A stretch of 64,000 nucleotides of DNA, from contig CANIUQ010000008.1 in NCBI GenBank assembly GCA_947470855.1, positions 1 to 64,000 of the forward strand, given 5' to 3'. The position numbers and the translations under genes were made by a program. Within the stretch, counting starts at the first letter, position 1; each line of letters opens with the position of its first letter. The notes under the pieces were generated by a model. The model was not told where the DNA came from and searched no databases. It saw nothing but the letters and a program-made list of their open reading frames with translations. This document shows positions 1-9,206 of the stretch, one piece after another. This DNA is from Opitutia bacterium. GTDB taxonomy: Bacteria; Verrucomicrobiota; Verrucomicrobiia; Opitutales; UBA953.

Positions 1-426
1 GAGGCAGTGCAAAAGTGCAAATCGCGACGGGGTCGCTGTGCAAAGGTGCAAAAGTGGAGGCAAGAGACGAGAGAGGCGAGAGGCAGGAGGCAGTGCAAAG
101 GTGGAAAGGGGATGAAGCAGGTGACGGGGGTCGGGGAAAAAGAGGCAGTGGAAAGGTGCAAACGTGCAAACGTGCAAAGGTGGAAGGAATTAGGGGACGG
201 GTGGACAAGTGGGATGGGGGACAAGGAGAGGCGAGAGGCAGTGCAAAAGTGCAAATCGCGACGGAGTCGCTGTGCAAAGGTGGAAACGTGCAAAGGTGAA
301 TTGGGTAGGGGCGGCGGTCCCTCGCCGGCCGATTTAATTAATGCGGACGCCACGGAGTGAGGTCCCTACCCGACACCTGGTCTCAATATTCTTCTTTGCC
401 AAAAGGGTGGAGGGGGTTAGGAATGT
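1..426. repeat. Repeat-rich intergenic region, copy A
   Basis: No gene is credible here. The stretch is purine-rich and built from tandem octamers of the form GTGCAAAN or GTGGAAAN (7-61, 148-187, 241-256, 272-303). A 15-nt hairpin unit interrupts the arrays at 23-37 and 257-271 (stem GCGAC/GTCGC, purine triloop). The 3' part carries an 8-bp inverted pair GGGTAGGG (303-310) and CCCTACCC (364-371) around an inner hairpin at 345-365. Positions 121-371 recur almost unchanged at 826-1074. The long open frames in both directions are by-products of the octamer repeat and match no protein I recognise. This looks like a dispersed non-coding repeat family. Confidence 0.85.
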
Positions 427-429
427 GTG

Positions 430-798
430 ATGCTTCAAGAATTCAAAAATTTTATTTTGCGCGGTAATGTGGTCGATTTAGCAGTCGCGGTCATTATCGG
501 CGCTAGCTTCGGTGCGATTGTTAATTCGTTTATCACCGATATTGTCACGCCGCTGTTGCTCCAACCTGCGATGAATAGTTTAGGCGTGGCTGAACTTGAA
601 AAAGTACAATGGCATGCCGTTAAATATGGCAAGTTCCTGGCCTCAGTTATCTCATTTTTAGTCACTTCTTTTATCGTTTTTGCGATGATCAAGTTTTCTA
701 ATCGCTTGAAAGCGAAGAAGGAGGAGGCGGCCCCAGCTCCTGCTTTAACGAAAGACCAAGAATTGCTTATCGAAATTAGGGATTTAATGAAGAAGTGA
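430..798 (+). CDS. mscL: Large-conductance mechanosensitive channel MscL
   Basis: MscL forms a homopentameric inner-membrane channel that opens under extreme membrane tension and releases solutes during hypo-osmotic shock. The N-terminal amphipathic helix (LQEFKNFILRGNVVDLAV) and the glycine/alanine-rich pore helix (AVAVIIGASFGAIVNSFI) are classic. A second membrane helix spans about residues 69-92, and a charged C-terminal bundle ends in EIRDLMKK. At 123 residues it is at the short end for the family, mainly because the periplasmic loop is reduced. GTG at 427 and ATG at 430 are in frame; ATG is preferred because of the purine-rich stretch upstream. The gene stands alone between two copies of a non-coding repeat. 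Confidence 0.97.
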   Translation: MLQEFKNFILRGNVVDLAVAVIIGASFGAIVNSFITDIVTPLLLQPAMNSLGVAELEKVQWHAVKYGKFLASVISFLVTSFIVFAMIKFSNRLKAKKEEAAPAPALTKDQELLIEIRDLMKK

Positions 799-804
799 AA
801 AGGG

Positions 805-1080
805 GTGACGGGTGTCAGGTGTCGGGTGACGGGGGTCGGGGAAAAAGAGGCAGTGGAAAGGTGCAAACGTGCAAAGGTGGAAGGAATTAGGGGACGGGTG
901 GACAAGTGGGATGGGGGACAAGGAGAGGCGAGAGACAAGAGGCAGTGCAAAAGTGCAAATCGGAGCGAAGCTCCTGTGCAAAGGTGGAAACGTGCAAAAG
1001 TGAAATAGGTAGGGGCGGCGGTCCCTCGCCGGCCGATTTAATTAATGCGGACGCTACGGAGTGACGTCACTACCCGATAT
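805..1080. repeat. Repeat-rich intergenic region, copy B
   Basis: This is a second copy of the block at 121-371. It holds octamers at 853-884 (four units against five in the first copy), 945-960 and 976-1007. The 15-nt hairpin unit sits at 961-975. The stem here is GGAGC/GCTCC with a GAA loop, whereas the other copies have GCGAC/GTCGC. The closing hairpin has decayed: GGTAG at 1008-1012 pairs with CTACC at 1070-1074. Nothing here is likely to encode protein, and the remaining bases to 1134 hold no recognisable element beyond the leader of the next gene. Confidence 0.85.
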
Positions 1081-1134
1081 CTCACCTCTTACCTCTTGCG
1101 TTTGGTGGTGGGGAAAATAGTCTGCGAAATTGAT

Positions 1135-2838
1135 ATGGCGCGTTGCATTCCTGATCGCTTGCATCCTTCTCAAGTCGAGAGATCAGAGACCGATTTTTTG
1201 GAACGGTTGCGCATCGAATTACCGGATGATTTTATTATTATTCCGTGTTTAGAAATTCCTCGTCAGAATGGACTTTTTGATTCGGAAACGGATTTTGTGA
1301 TTTTGCATCCACGGGGTCGATTGATTCTCGAGGTCAAAGGTGGAACGATTTTATGTGAGCGTGGTCGGTGGAGGCGTGTTCGTCAGGGAAAGAGCGAAGA
1401 AATCGTTCCGCCCTTTTATCAATCACGCGATAATGCCTATGAAATCAGGGATTATTTGGTAAAAGTTTTCGGGAAAGAAGCTCCCGAGGCGCGCATGATG
1501 TTTAATCAGGCAGTGGTATTTCCTGATGTGGATTTTTTGGAGGACACGATAGAGATTGCTGATAATCGTTTGGTTGATCGTGGTGAGTTGGCCCGCGTGG
1601 CGTTGGTGGATATTGTGAATCGGTTATTGGACGATGGAGAGAATCGATACCGTCAACGTTTCCCAGAGAAGCCATTGCCGCCGGCCTTAACCGTGGCTCA
1701 GTTGGAAAAAATTGCACACAAGCTTCGTCCCGAATTACGATTGACCGCTAATTTAACGGCAGAGGAAGTGGATTTAGAGCTGATTCGTTTATCCGCTTCG
1801 CAATTGAATGTTTTAGAGATGTTAGAGCAGAATAAGCGACTGCGCGTGACCGGTGGTCCTGGCTCGGGTAAAACATTAATGGCCGTTGAAACCTGTCGTC
1901 GGGAGTTGGAGTTAAATCCCACGGCAAAAATTGGACTGATTTGTTTTAATCGTTTTTTAGGAGCATTTTTAGCGGATGTGGTGGCGCGGGAAAAGATGTC
2001 GCAAGTTCAAACGGGTTCTTTTTATTCTCATTGCGATGGTTTGATTGGTGAACGGGGGAGTGCGAAAGAGACGGATTCGACTTATTATGCCAAGCGTGTG
2101 CAACAGGCACTTGTCGCTGCACAAAAAATGAAGGTGGAAGATAAATATGATTTGTTAGTGGTCGATGAGGGGCAGGATTTTCGCGATGATGGGGATATGT
2201 TGCAGTTAATGGATGTTTTGTTGAAGGGTGGTTTGGCACGTGGGCGTTGGCGGTGGTTTGAGGATTTGGATCAGGTATTGAGTCCCGAGCCTGAGGGAAA
2301 TCCGACCGTTGAGCATGAATCGATGCTCGATTTATTGGATGTTGCAGCTGGAGCGCATCTCGAAAGAAATTGGCGCAATACGGAGCAGATTGCTCAGGTT
2401 GTCGGCAAAGTGATGGGCCACGTTGTCAAGCCAGGTTCGCGTGTCTTTGGTCCGCAGGTTAGCTCTGCGCCTTTGGTGAAGGGCAAAGAGTTTGCGATGT
2501 TGGATGCTTTATTGACCAAGGTGGTTTTGAAAAACTATGAGCCCAAAGATATTATTCTTTTAAGTATGCGTGGGGCTGGTCGTGAGTCTTATGCGGGTAA
2601 GGAGTCAGTGGCAGGGTTGAACATAGTGTCTTACGATCCCTCGCAACCTTATCAAGAGGGCACGATTCGGGTTTCTACTGTTTTCAAATTTAAAGGAATG
2701 GAATCACACGCGATTGTTTTAACGGATATTGATTCGCTTGGAACCTTACGTGATCGACGCAAAGCCTATGTCGGAATGTCTCGGGCGAAGTATGCGTTGT
2801 ATTTAATTGCTAAGGAAGGTTTGGAATGGGGGAGGTAG
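1135..2838 (+). CDS. NERD nuclease-domain / UvrD-like superfamily 1 helicase
   Basis: Predicted ATP-dependent DNA helicase fused to a nuclease-related (NERD) domain. Counting from the ATG at 1135 (567 aa), residues 10-130 form the NERD domain, with the restriction-like core D53 (ETDFVI) and E66-x-K68 (EVKGG). The helicase core follows with Walker A GGPGSGKT (240-247), Walker B VVDEGQDF (342-349) and a C-terminal UvrD-type segment with KGMES (520-524) and YVGMSRAK (545-552). An in-frame upstream start at 1045 would add 30 residues translated out of the repeat, so 1135 is preferred, although its ribosome-binding site is weak. Proteins of this architecture are thought to act in DNA repair or anti-phage defence. 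No partner gene is visible, so the role is open. Confidence 0.88.
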   Translation: MARCIPDRLHPSQVERSETDFLERLRIELPDDFIIIPCLEIPRQNGLFDSETDFVILHPRGRLILEVKGGTILCERGRWRRVRQGKSEEIVPPFYQSRDNAYEIRDYLVKVFGKEAPEARMMFNQAVVFPDVDFLEDTIEIADNRLVDRGELARVALVDIVNRLLDDGENRYRQRFPEKPLPPALTVAQLEKIAHKLRPELRLTANLTAEEVDLELIRLSASQLNVLEMLEQNKRLRVTGGPGSGKTLMAVETCRRELELNPTAKIGLICFNRFLGAFLADVVAREKMSQVQTGSFYSHCDGLIGERGSAKETDSTYYAKRVQQALVAAQKMKVEDKYDLLVVDEGQDFRDDGDMLQLMDVLLKGGLARGRWRWFEDLDQVLSPEPEGNPTVEHESMLDLLDVAAGAHLERNWRNTEQIAQVVGKVMGHVVKPGSRVFGPQVSSAPLVKGKEFAMLDALLTKVVLKNYEPKDIILLSMRGAGRESYAGKESVAGLNIVSYDPSQPYQEGTIRVSTVFKFKGMESHAIVLTDIDSLGTLRDRRKAYVGMSRAKYALYLIAKEGLEWGR

Positions 2839-3015
2839 GGGTGGGGAGGAGAGGCAGTGGAGACAGGAGGCAGTGCAAAAGTGCAAACGTGCAAAAGTGC
2901 AAAGGTGGAAAGGTGGAAAGGTGAATGCAATTAGGGGGCGGGTGGAAAAGTGGAATGGTGGGCGAGGGTATAAGGGAGAGGCAAGGACGCCACGGAGTGG
3001 TGTCCCTACCCGAGG
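2839..3015. repeat. Repeat-rich intergenic region, copy C
   Basis: The longest uninterrupted octamer run in the window lies at 2873-2928: GTGCAAAA, GTGCAAAC, GTGCAAAA, GTGCAAAG, GTGGAAAG twice, then a degenerate GTGAATGC. A perfect-loop hairpin at 2985-3005 (GGACGCCAC, loop GGA, GTGGTGTCC with one G-T pair) is followed by CCCTACCC, as in the first copy. The region between the helicase and the next gene is otherwise featureless. Open frames across it are repeat artefacts. Confidence 0.85.
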
Positions 3016-3059
3016 CAATGGGTCTATTGACATTTGATTGGGGTGGATTATGTCAAAAG

Positions 3060-3890
3060 ATGTACTCTATGTTTAGAAGCACCATCAGGATTCTGCTAAC
3101 CGTTGTTGGTTTGGCAGTGCCGACTTTGTCGTTGGCGAAGCCACAAGTGGAATACCCGAAGCGGATTCTTTTCATTGGGAATAGTTATACCTATAATAAT
3201 GATTTACCTCACACCTTGCAGGAAATGGTGCGCAGTGCGGGTTTGCCGGTTCCTAAGGTCAAAAGCAATTACCTCTTTGGTAAGCGTTTGATTGATCATG
3301 TTGGCTCACGAGTTTCGATGCGTTTAATCGACCAAGGCAATTGGGATTTGGTGGTCTTACAGGGTATGAGTTTAGAAACAGTTTTTGCAAAAAATAGTAA
3401 AAAGGATCGGGATGATTTTGTTTTATCCGCTCAAGAGCTTTGTGAGCGAGTTCGTCAGCAGAGTCCCAAGGCACGGATTATTTTCTTCCAGACTTGGGCA
3501 AGACACCAAGATTTTTTTGATTACTATAAGTCTCTTTTCTTAGAAAAAAGTCCGGCAACGGCAGAAAAAGACTATAACGATTGGGCAGTTTTACATGCGA
3601 GTAACTCGGTGCAACAGCAGCAGTTTATCAGTGAGTCCTATGATTGGGCAGCCAAGGAAAACGAGGCTGAGGTGGCGAGAGTGGGCGAGGCTTGGGCCCG
3701 TCATTACCAACAACCCAAAATGCCGATTCGTTTACATGATCGCGACAGTTCACACCCTTCGCCTGCAGGGACTTACTTGGCCGCTCTCGCTTTTTATAAG
3801 CAGATTTATCAACCAGAGGTAATTAAGATCAGTTACCGCGGTAAGGTGAATCCAGCCGAGGCAGCTTACCTGCAAAGTTTGGTTGAGTGA
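3060..3890 (+). CDS. Exported SGNH/GDSL-type hydrolase
   Basis: Probable secreted or periplasmic esterase, lipase or carbohydrate deacetylase of the SGNH superfamily (276 aa from ATG 3060; ATG 3069 is also possible). Residues 1-26 form a signal peptide ending ...LSLA-KP. Block I is ILFIGNSYTYNN (36-47), with S42 as predicted nucleophile. The catalytic D229-S-S-H232 lies in block V (RDSSHPSPAGTYLA). LVVLQGMS at 97-104 fits block III. An upstream in-frame extension to 2925 is translated from the repeat and lacks the export signal, so it was rejected. The substrate cannot be told from sequence. Confidence 0.85.
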   Translation: MYSMFRSTIRILLTVVGLAVPTLSLAKPQVEYPKRILFIGNSYTYNNDLPHTLQEMVRSAGLPVPKVKSNYLFGKRLIDHVGSRVSMRLIDQGNWDLVVLQGMSLETVFAKNSKKDRDDFVLSAQELCERVRQQSPKARIIFFQTWARHQDFFDYYKSLFLEKSPATAEKDYNDWAVLHASNSVQQQQFISESYDWAAKENEAEVARVGEAWARHYQQPKMPIRLHDRDSSHPSPAGTYLAALAFYKQIYQPEVIKISYRGKVNPAEAAYLQSLVE

Positions 3891-3898
3891 GGAAGACT

Positions 3899-4225
3899 TT
3901 ACTTGGCTGAGAGATCCAACTCTTTCAGTGTAAAGTTACCTTTTTCATTAGGTAGGACTAAGAAAAGCTTGGTTTCTTTGCTTTGGGCGAGGGCAATCAT
4001 CACAGGCCATTGCTCTTTTTTAACGCCCGCGACTACCAGCATCGGCTGGGCACCGGGGTTCGAGCCAGCAGGTTCTTCGATGGCGACCCCTTTGTGTTTA
4101 ATATCAAAATTATGACTTAGCCAGCGACCTAACTCACGAGCGAGACCTCGCATATCGGATTTGCCAGGTTCGATTTTGCTTTGATCAACGACAGCCCAAA
4201 GGGGGATGGCAAAGTTGTGTTCCAT
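3899..4225 (-). CDS. Small protein of unknown function
   Basis: A 108-residue soluble-looking protein with no signal peptide or membrane segment. It starts with ATG at 4225 and is transcribed divergently from mgtE, converging on the SGNH hydrolase gene 8 bp away. The sequence looks like a compact alpha/beta fold (MLVVAGVKKEQWPVMIALAQ, KLFLVLPNEKGNFTLKELDL). I do not recognise a family. It is treated as real because it fills the gap between two solid genes without overlap and has normal amino-acid composition. Confidence 0.65.
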   Translation of the reverse strand: MEHNFAIPLWAVVDQSKIEPGKSDMRGLARELGRWLSHNFDIKHKGVAIEEPAGSNPGAQPMLVVAGVKKEQWPVMIALAQSKETKLFLVLPNEKGNFTLKELDLSAK

Positions 4226-4268
4226 TTCGGGTAAGCCAATAAGACAAAAGTGATTTGAGATTTACTGT

Positions 4269-5678
4269 TTGGTCAATTTTGACGAGTCTATTTTCGTGTC
4301 GGTTGACCAAAAACATATCGAAGACATTCCTCTGTTTATTGAGAGCAGAGATTTTGCTGCGATTCGACAGTTGTTGATTGGCTTACCTCATGCTGATGCG
4401 GCTGAGCTTTTACAAAATCTTTCCCCCGTACTAATGGCGGTTAGTTTTCGGCTTTTACCGAAGACCGCAGCGGCAGAAATTTTTGAATACATCGATGCGG
4501 ATTACCAAGAGTCATTAATTCGAGCTTTAGGTGATAGTGATGCGGCAGGGATTTTGAATGCCATGTCCGATGACGACCGTACGGCATTCCTTGAGGAGTG
4601 TCCGGAGCATGCGTTGCAGTTATTGGCTTTGCTTGATCCCGCGCAGCAACGTGTAGCGTTACAGCTCTTGGGTTATCCAGAGAATAGTGTTGGCCGAATG
4701 ATGACGACAAAGTTTGTCGCCATTCACCTTAATTGGACGATTCATCATGCCTTAGAGCATATTCGTGATCGAGCGAAGGATGTTTATTATGTGCACGTGG
4801 TATGTTCGGTCGACGATTCCAATCGCCTACTTGGGGTGCACCGGATTCGGGATATTTTCTTGGCCGATCCAAAGTCGCATGTGCGTGATTTACCCTCGGC
4901 TCCTCCGCTTTACTTAAAAGTAACGGATACACAGGAGCATGCTGTTAAAACTTTCCGTAAGTATTCTCGCACGATTATTCCGGTGGTGAATGGGGATATG
5001 AAAGTAGTGGGTATTGTCACGGTGGACGACGTCTTGGAGACGGCAACGGAGGAGGCGGCGAAAGATATTGCCTCGTTGGGTGCGGTAGAGGTTCCCGAGG
5101 AGCCCTTATTGCGCACGCCGCTGTATCGATTGATTCGTCAACGTGCAGGGTGGTTGGTTATTTTATTTATCGGAGAAATGTTTACGGCCACAGCGATGGG
5201 GCTGTTCGAAGATGAAATTCAAAAAGCGGTGGTTCTCGCCCTGTTCTTGCCTTTGATTATTTCCTCGGGTGGTAATTCCGGTTCGCAGTCCTCCGCGCTC
5301 GTGATTCGTGCTATGGCTTTGTCTGAGGTCACTGTTGGTGATTGGTATAAAGTTTTTCGTCGCGAGATTATCAGTGGTCTCGGTTTAGGTATGATACTGG
5401 GAACCATTGGCTTTGCTCGTATTGCGATTTGGCATGAGTTATTCCCCAGTCTTTACGGCGAACACTGGTTCCTGATTGGCGTGGTCATTTTCTTCTCGCT
5501 CATTGGTGTTGTACTATGGGGGAGTTTAGCAGGAGCCATGTTGCCGTTTCTTTTACGTCGACTTGGATTTGATCCAGCCAAGGCCGCCGCACCCTTCGTC
5601 GCCACCATAGTGGATGTGACGGGCTTGGTGATTTACTTCGTCGTCGCCGCCACGGTTCTGCGTGGCACGTTGCTCTAG
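4269..5678 (+). CDS. mgtE: Magnesium transporter MgtE
   Basis: MgtE is a homodimeric Mg2+-selective channel gated by cytosolic Mg2+. The order is complete: an acidic superhelical N domain (about residues 10-135, with repeated ADAAELLQ and SDAAGILNAMSDDDR motifs), two CBS domains (about 140-260), and a C-terminal region of five membrane helices containing the pore signature GGNSGSQSSALVIRAMA. Length (469 aa) is normal. No ATG fits the start. The first usable codon after the upstream stop at 4251 is TTG at 4269, with GTG at 4296 as alternative, so the exact N-terminus is uncertain. The gene is monocistronic. Confidence 0.96.
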   Translation: MVNFDESIFVSVDQKHIEDIPLFIESRDFAAIRQLLIGLPHADAAELLQNLSPVLMAVSFRLLPKTAAAEIFEYIDADYQESLIRALGDSDAAGILNAMSDDDRTAFLEECPEHALQLLALLDPAQQRVALQLLGYPENSVGRMMTTKFVAIHLNWTIHHALEHIRDRAKDVYYVHVVCSVDDSNRLLGVHRIRDIFLADPKSHVRDLPSAPPLYLKVTDTQEHAVKTFRKYSRTIIPVVNGDMKVVGIVTVDDVLETATEEAAKDIASLGAVEVPEEPLLRTPLYRLIRQRAGWLVILFIGEMFTATAMGLFEDEIQKAVVLALFLPLIISSGGNSGSQSSALVIRAMALSEVTVGDWYKVFRREIISGLGLGMILGTIGFARIAIWHELFPSLYGEHWFLIGVVIFFSLIGVVLWGSLAGAMLPFLLRRLGFDPAKAAAPFVATIVDVTGLVIYFVVAATVLRGTLL

Positions 5679-5683
5679 TCGTT

Positions 5684-7231
5684 TTAGGCGAGTTTGATTA
5701 ATTCAGCGGTCGTAGGGACGTCCGAAATAATCTGATCGGGATCGGGTCCGACGCCGATATAGCGCAGATTGGGGAGAGTGGTTAGCTGACCACCGCGTGA
5801 GGCGAGGCGAACAATCTCAGCCATAGTAAAGGCGACGTATCGACGAGCTTCGACGGGTAGTTGGGCAAAGGAGCGAATTTGAGAAATATCCGACTTCCAA
5901 CCAGGTAGCGTGGCGTAGATGGGTTGAAGGGAGCGTCGGGTGGCATCGTGGCGTGGTACACCTGAGAGGGTCTTGCCCTGAGCATCGCGGTATCCGATGC
6001 CGAGTTGTAAATCTCCGCCTTGCCATTCGCCGTGAGGCGAAAGGGCGTCGAGTTTATTTAAGACGAGGTCGTCAAATCCGCCGTAGCGAAGCGTGTCTGC
6101 TTTTTCGACAAGGTCGGACCAACCCACCATGCGTTGTCGTCCGGTGCTGGTACCAAATTCCAATTTAGCCAGAGCTCGTTGGAGGGGGTGCGATTCTTCC
6201 ATCTTAGTCAGGAAGACGTGAGTGCCCACTTTGGTGTCGTAAGCTTTGCAACAGCCTACCGTGTGAATCGCTTGGACGGGAATGCCTGCGGATTGGAAAA
6301 ACTCGGGAGTATAAGTGTGCGAGGCGGTGACATTAGGGGCGAATCCATTGCGTTTATCGAGCCAATAGGCTTGGCCGAATTCGCCGATGACACGTCGGTC
6401 GGAAGCGAGGTCACCGAGAATACGTTCGCGGACATCGCCGATGGCGTGAGCTAATCGTGAACCCGCTGTCCAGTAAGCTTCGATGATGGTTTCGTGATTA
6501 AAGGTGAACGGTTCTTTTCCAGCGAATTGAGTGAAATCAAATTCGCTTGCCGTGAAGATTCCAGCGTCGATGGCGGGCTTATTGGCGCGGAGTTCGGCTT
6601 CGGTTAATTTTGTAAAAAGGGCGGCCCATTTTTCGGGGGCGAGTCGGCAGACATTTTTAACGATGTCAGCGGCGCGATGGAGACGGGCGGAGAGATTTTT
6701 AGCGAATGTGTCACGGTTGCCTAAGAACTCTGCATAGACCATTTGCATTTGGCTTACTTCATCGGTGTAAGCGGGAGTGATGCCGCGACCCGTGGAGCCA
6801 CGAGGTTCTTGGCCGAGAACATGGATGCGATAATCTTCCCAGGCGAGATCGAGAATGCGGTGAGAGACGTCGCTAATCATGCAACGTTCGTCGATGAGCA
6901 GTCGGGAGAGAACAGGGAAGCCGCGTTTTTCAACGGGGATGGCTTCCCAGAGGGCTTTGCGGGGGTCGGCGACGACGCCGGCTCCGAGGGCGAGGCAAGC
7001 GACATCGTGTTCGGCGACACCGCCAGGGAGTAGATTTAATTTCAGCCCAGCCACTGTGTGGCCAGAATTGGCGCCTCCATTCACTTTTAAAACCGTGCCC
7101 ACTACGTCGCGTCGGCGGGTGAGTCCTTGCAGTTCGCGGACGATTTCGGGAATTAATCGTCCTTTGCCTTCGTCGCCCATGCTGATACCGACATCGGCAA
7201 TGAGGAGGCTTTTAAAGGGTGTAAGTGCCAT
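5684..7231 (-). CDS. purA: Adenylosuccinate synthetase, divergent long form
   Basis: Catalyses the GTP-dependent ligation of aspartate to IMP, the first step from IMP to AMP. The P-loop-like GDEGKG (19-24, with catalytic D20), NGGANSGHT (51-59, with the catalytic His58) and [14 protein letters not shown] are all present. The later conserved block is [18 protein letters not shown], clearly altered from the usual GAQG-x-LD-x-D form. At 515 residues it is roughly 80 longer than typical bacterial enzymes. It is not a PurZ-type enzyme, because the catalytic aspartate is kept. It converges on mgtE with a 5-bp gap. The family is secure, but the orthologue is atypical. Confidence 0.87.
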   Translation of the reverse strand: MALTPFKSLLIADVGISMGDEGKGRLIPEIVRELQGLTRRRDVVGTVLKVNGGANSGHTVAGLKLNLLPGGVAEHDVACLALGAGVVADPRKALWEAIPVEKRGFPVLSRLLIDERCMISDVSHRILDLAWEDYRIHVLGQEPRGSTGRGITPAYTDEVSQMQMVYAEFLGNRDTFAKNLSARLHRAADIVKNVCRLAPEKWAALFTKLTEAELRANKPAIDAGIFTASEFDFTQFAGKEPFTFNHETIIEAYWTAGSRLAHAIGDVRERILGDLASDRRVIGEFGQAYWLDKRNGFAPNVTASHTYTPEFFQSAGIPVQAIHTVGCCKAYDTKVGTHVFLTKMEESHPLQRALAKLEFGTSTGRQRMVGWSDLVEKADTLRYGGFDDLVLNKLDALSPHGEWQGGDLQLGIGYRDAQGKTLSGVPRHDATRRSLQPIYATLPGWKSDISQIRSFAQLPVEARRYVAFTMAEIVRLASRGGQLTTLPNLRYIGVGPDPDQIISDVPTTAELIKLA

Positions 7232-7288
7232 GGGCAGAAAAGAGGGGCGTGCGACTGTGATCGCACGAAAAAGTGAAGCGAGAATGGG

Positions 7289-8692
7289 TTAGGCGGTGGG
7301 GCCTTTTTGGCTTTCGTAGAAAGCGTTGATTTTTTGGGCTACGTCGCGGAAGCCAGAGTCGGCCATGTAAATAATTTTGTATTCTTCGATGGCCTCTTTG
7401 GTGCGACCCATTTTTTCGAAGGCATTACCTAGTTCGTAAATCACGTCTTTCTTCAAGTCATTCATCATTGGCAGTTCACCCTTAGCGACATTGAACTGTT
7501 CGACTGCGAGGTCGAATTTACCGCTAGCCACAAAAGCTTTGCCGATGAGTAAGATGGCTGACTGACGGTATTTAGGATTACGCTGAGCGTACTGTAACTG
7601 TTGAATCGAGTCGTCGAGTCGGTTGGCGGCTAAGAGCAGTTTGCCTAAATCGAAACGATAGGCGTAATCGTTGGGGTAGCGTTCGACCAAGGTTGTGGCT
7701 GTTTGTAAACGATAGGCGTCGAGCTCTTGTGTGGCCTGAGCCAATTGTGATTGCAGGGCTGAGTCGTTTGGGTTGGCGGCGACTTGGGTTTGGATTTGGC
7801 CAACGATTTTTTCTAAGCGTTGAGTGATGAGGTCAAATTCTTGACGTTCCAAGGAGGTGTCTTGTTGACCGAGGGTGGTGAGTCGACCTCGCTGTAACCA
7901 AGCGATAGCGCTATCGAGATCGCCAGCGGCGATGAATTGACGAACGATATCGCGATAGAGGTCGAGACTATCGGGTTGAGCTTGAATTTTGATGGCGAGG
8001 GCAGCGGCTTGTTCGAGAGCCGTGCCTGCATCGGTAACGGTACGTGAAGATTGTTCGAGACGAACTGCTTCTTCTTTGTCTTTGAGTTTGGATTGGAAGT
8101 CGCCTTTTTCTTCCCAGTTTCCTCGCTTCATTGTCTTATTAACCGAGGCACGGCGAACCGCTTCTTGTAAATTACCATCGGCGGGGAATAATTTTAAACC
8201 TGCGTCGGCTGACTCAAGGGCTTTGTCGTAGTTACCGGCATTATTCCAGGTGTTGGCGAGGTCGATGAAGTGTTGAACTTCCTTCGGTTCAATTTCGGTG
8301 AGTTCTTCGTAGGCGAATGCTGCTAGTTCAGGCATTTCGAGAATGAGGGCGGCAGCAGCGATTTGTTTATTGGCGTTAGCGTCGGTTGGACGTTTGGCTA
8401 ACATCTGTTCGGCTTCTTGGAGAGCGGCGACGGGATCGCGTTCTACCGCTTTGGCAATTTTACCTGCCATCAGGCCACCCATGAGTCCTTCAAATAATCC
8501 CTTCTTTGTTCCATGAACCGCTTTCTGGGCTCGACGGAGTAATCGACGTACCTCAACGCAACCTGGATTACGGCTGACGATTCCCGAGAGGATTTCGATG
8601 CTGTATTGAGGGTTGGATTTGATTTGCTGTTCAGCGCCTGCGATTTGTTTTTGTAAGCGTGGATCCAGTTCGGTGATGGCAACTTTTTTCAT
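7289..8692 (-). CDS. TPR-repeat protein of unknown function
   Basis: A 467-residue helical-repeat protein from ATG 8692 (a longer frame to 8818 would run into the next gene and was rejected). There is no signal peptide, so it is probably cytoplasmic. Tetratricopeptide-like units can be seen around NTWNNAGNYDKALESADAG, ALAIKIQAQPDSLDLYRDIV, YRFDLGKLLLAANRLDDSI and YELGNAFEKMGRTKEAIEEY. A glycine-rich segment near residue 70 (GLFEGLMGGLMAGKIAKAV) is unusual and could touch a membrane. It most likely works as a scaffold; the partner is unknown. It lies downstream of the SET/gpsA/panB run on the same strand, 52 bp away. Confidence 0.8.
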   Translation of the reverse strand: MKKVAITELDPRLQKQIAGAEQQIKSNPQYSIEILSGIVSRNPGCVEVRRLLRRAQKAVHGTKKGLFEGLMGGLMAGKIAKAVERDPVAALQEAEQMLAKRPTDANANKQIAAAALILEMPELAAFAYEELTEIEPKEVQHFIDLANTWNNAGNYDKALESADAGLKLFPADGNLQEAVRRASVNKTMKRGNWEEKGDFQSKLKDKEEAVRLEQSSRTVTDAGTALEQAAALAIKIQAQPDSLDLYRDIVRQFIAAGDLDSAIAWLQRGRLTTLGQQDTSLERQEFDLITQRLEKIVGQIQTQVAANPNDSALQSQLAQATQELDAYRLQTATTLVERYPNDYAYRFDLGKLLLAANRLDDSIQQLQYAQRNPKYRQSAILLIGKAFVASGKFDLAVEQFNVAKGELPMMNDLKKDVIYELGNAFEKMGRTKEAIEEYKIIYMADSGFRDVAQKINAFYESQKGPTA

Positions 8693-8744
8693 AGTCGATT
8701 GAGACACAAAGACCCCTGCAAAGTGACTTGCTGTAAGGCGTGGG

Positions 8745-9206
8745 TCAATCCCTTGGACGGGAAAAACGCAGGTGGCGGAGGAGGGCGGGTCGGAGCGGGG
8801 AGGCCACGATTTTCCCAATACAATTGGTCTGTCCGCATTGGCAGGGGTGAAAAAGGCTTTCGGTCAGCGAAAAGCCGTAATCAAAGGTGATTTCCTCGCC
8901 TACAGGGATGGTTTGCCGGGCGATGAGCCATGCTTCCTTTTGTTCTTCGTCGAAAACCAGTTCGGCATTGGGAGCGCAGGAGTGGTTAGCAAAACGGGCT
9001 AGGTTGTTCTCGTTTTGCCCGTCAATCCAGGCGCCGGGTTTTATCTCGAGAATGAAAGTGGGTTGGCCGGGTGCAGAGCGAGGAGGTGAAGGGATGACTT
9101 TACCGAGGTAGGGTAAAAGTTTTTGTCCTGAGGTGAAAACCTGAGTCGCAAAGAGACCTGTGCCGGAAATGGGCGAGGGTTTTGACTCCAGTCCAACTCC
9201 GTTCAT
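8745..9206 (-). CDS. SET-domain protein lysine methyltransferase-like
   Basis: A compact SET-domain protein (153 aa) with all hallmark motifs: SPISGTGLFA near the N-terminus, RFANHSCAPNAEL (71-83), EEITFDYG (104-111) and a post-SET CQCGQTNC (122-129). Cys77, Cys122, Cys124 and Cys129 would bind the post-SET zinc. SET proteins transfer methyl groups from S-adenosylmethionine to lysines. Bacterial members are sporadic, and their substrates are mostly unknown. Its start overlaps the gpsA stop by 4 bp (ATGA), so it is probably translationally coupled to gpsA. No substrate is suggested by the neighbours. Confidence 0.9.
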   Translation of the reverse strand: MNGVGLESKPSPISGTGLFATQVFTSGQKLLPYLGKVIPSPPRSAPGQPTFILEIKPGAWIDGQNENNLARFANHSCAPNAELVFDEEQKEAWLIARQTIPVGEEITFDYGFSLTESLFHPCQCGQTNCIGKIVASPLRPALLRHLRFSRPRD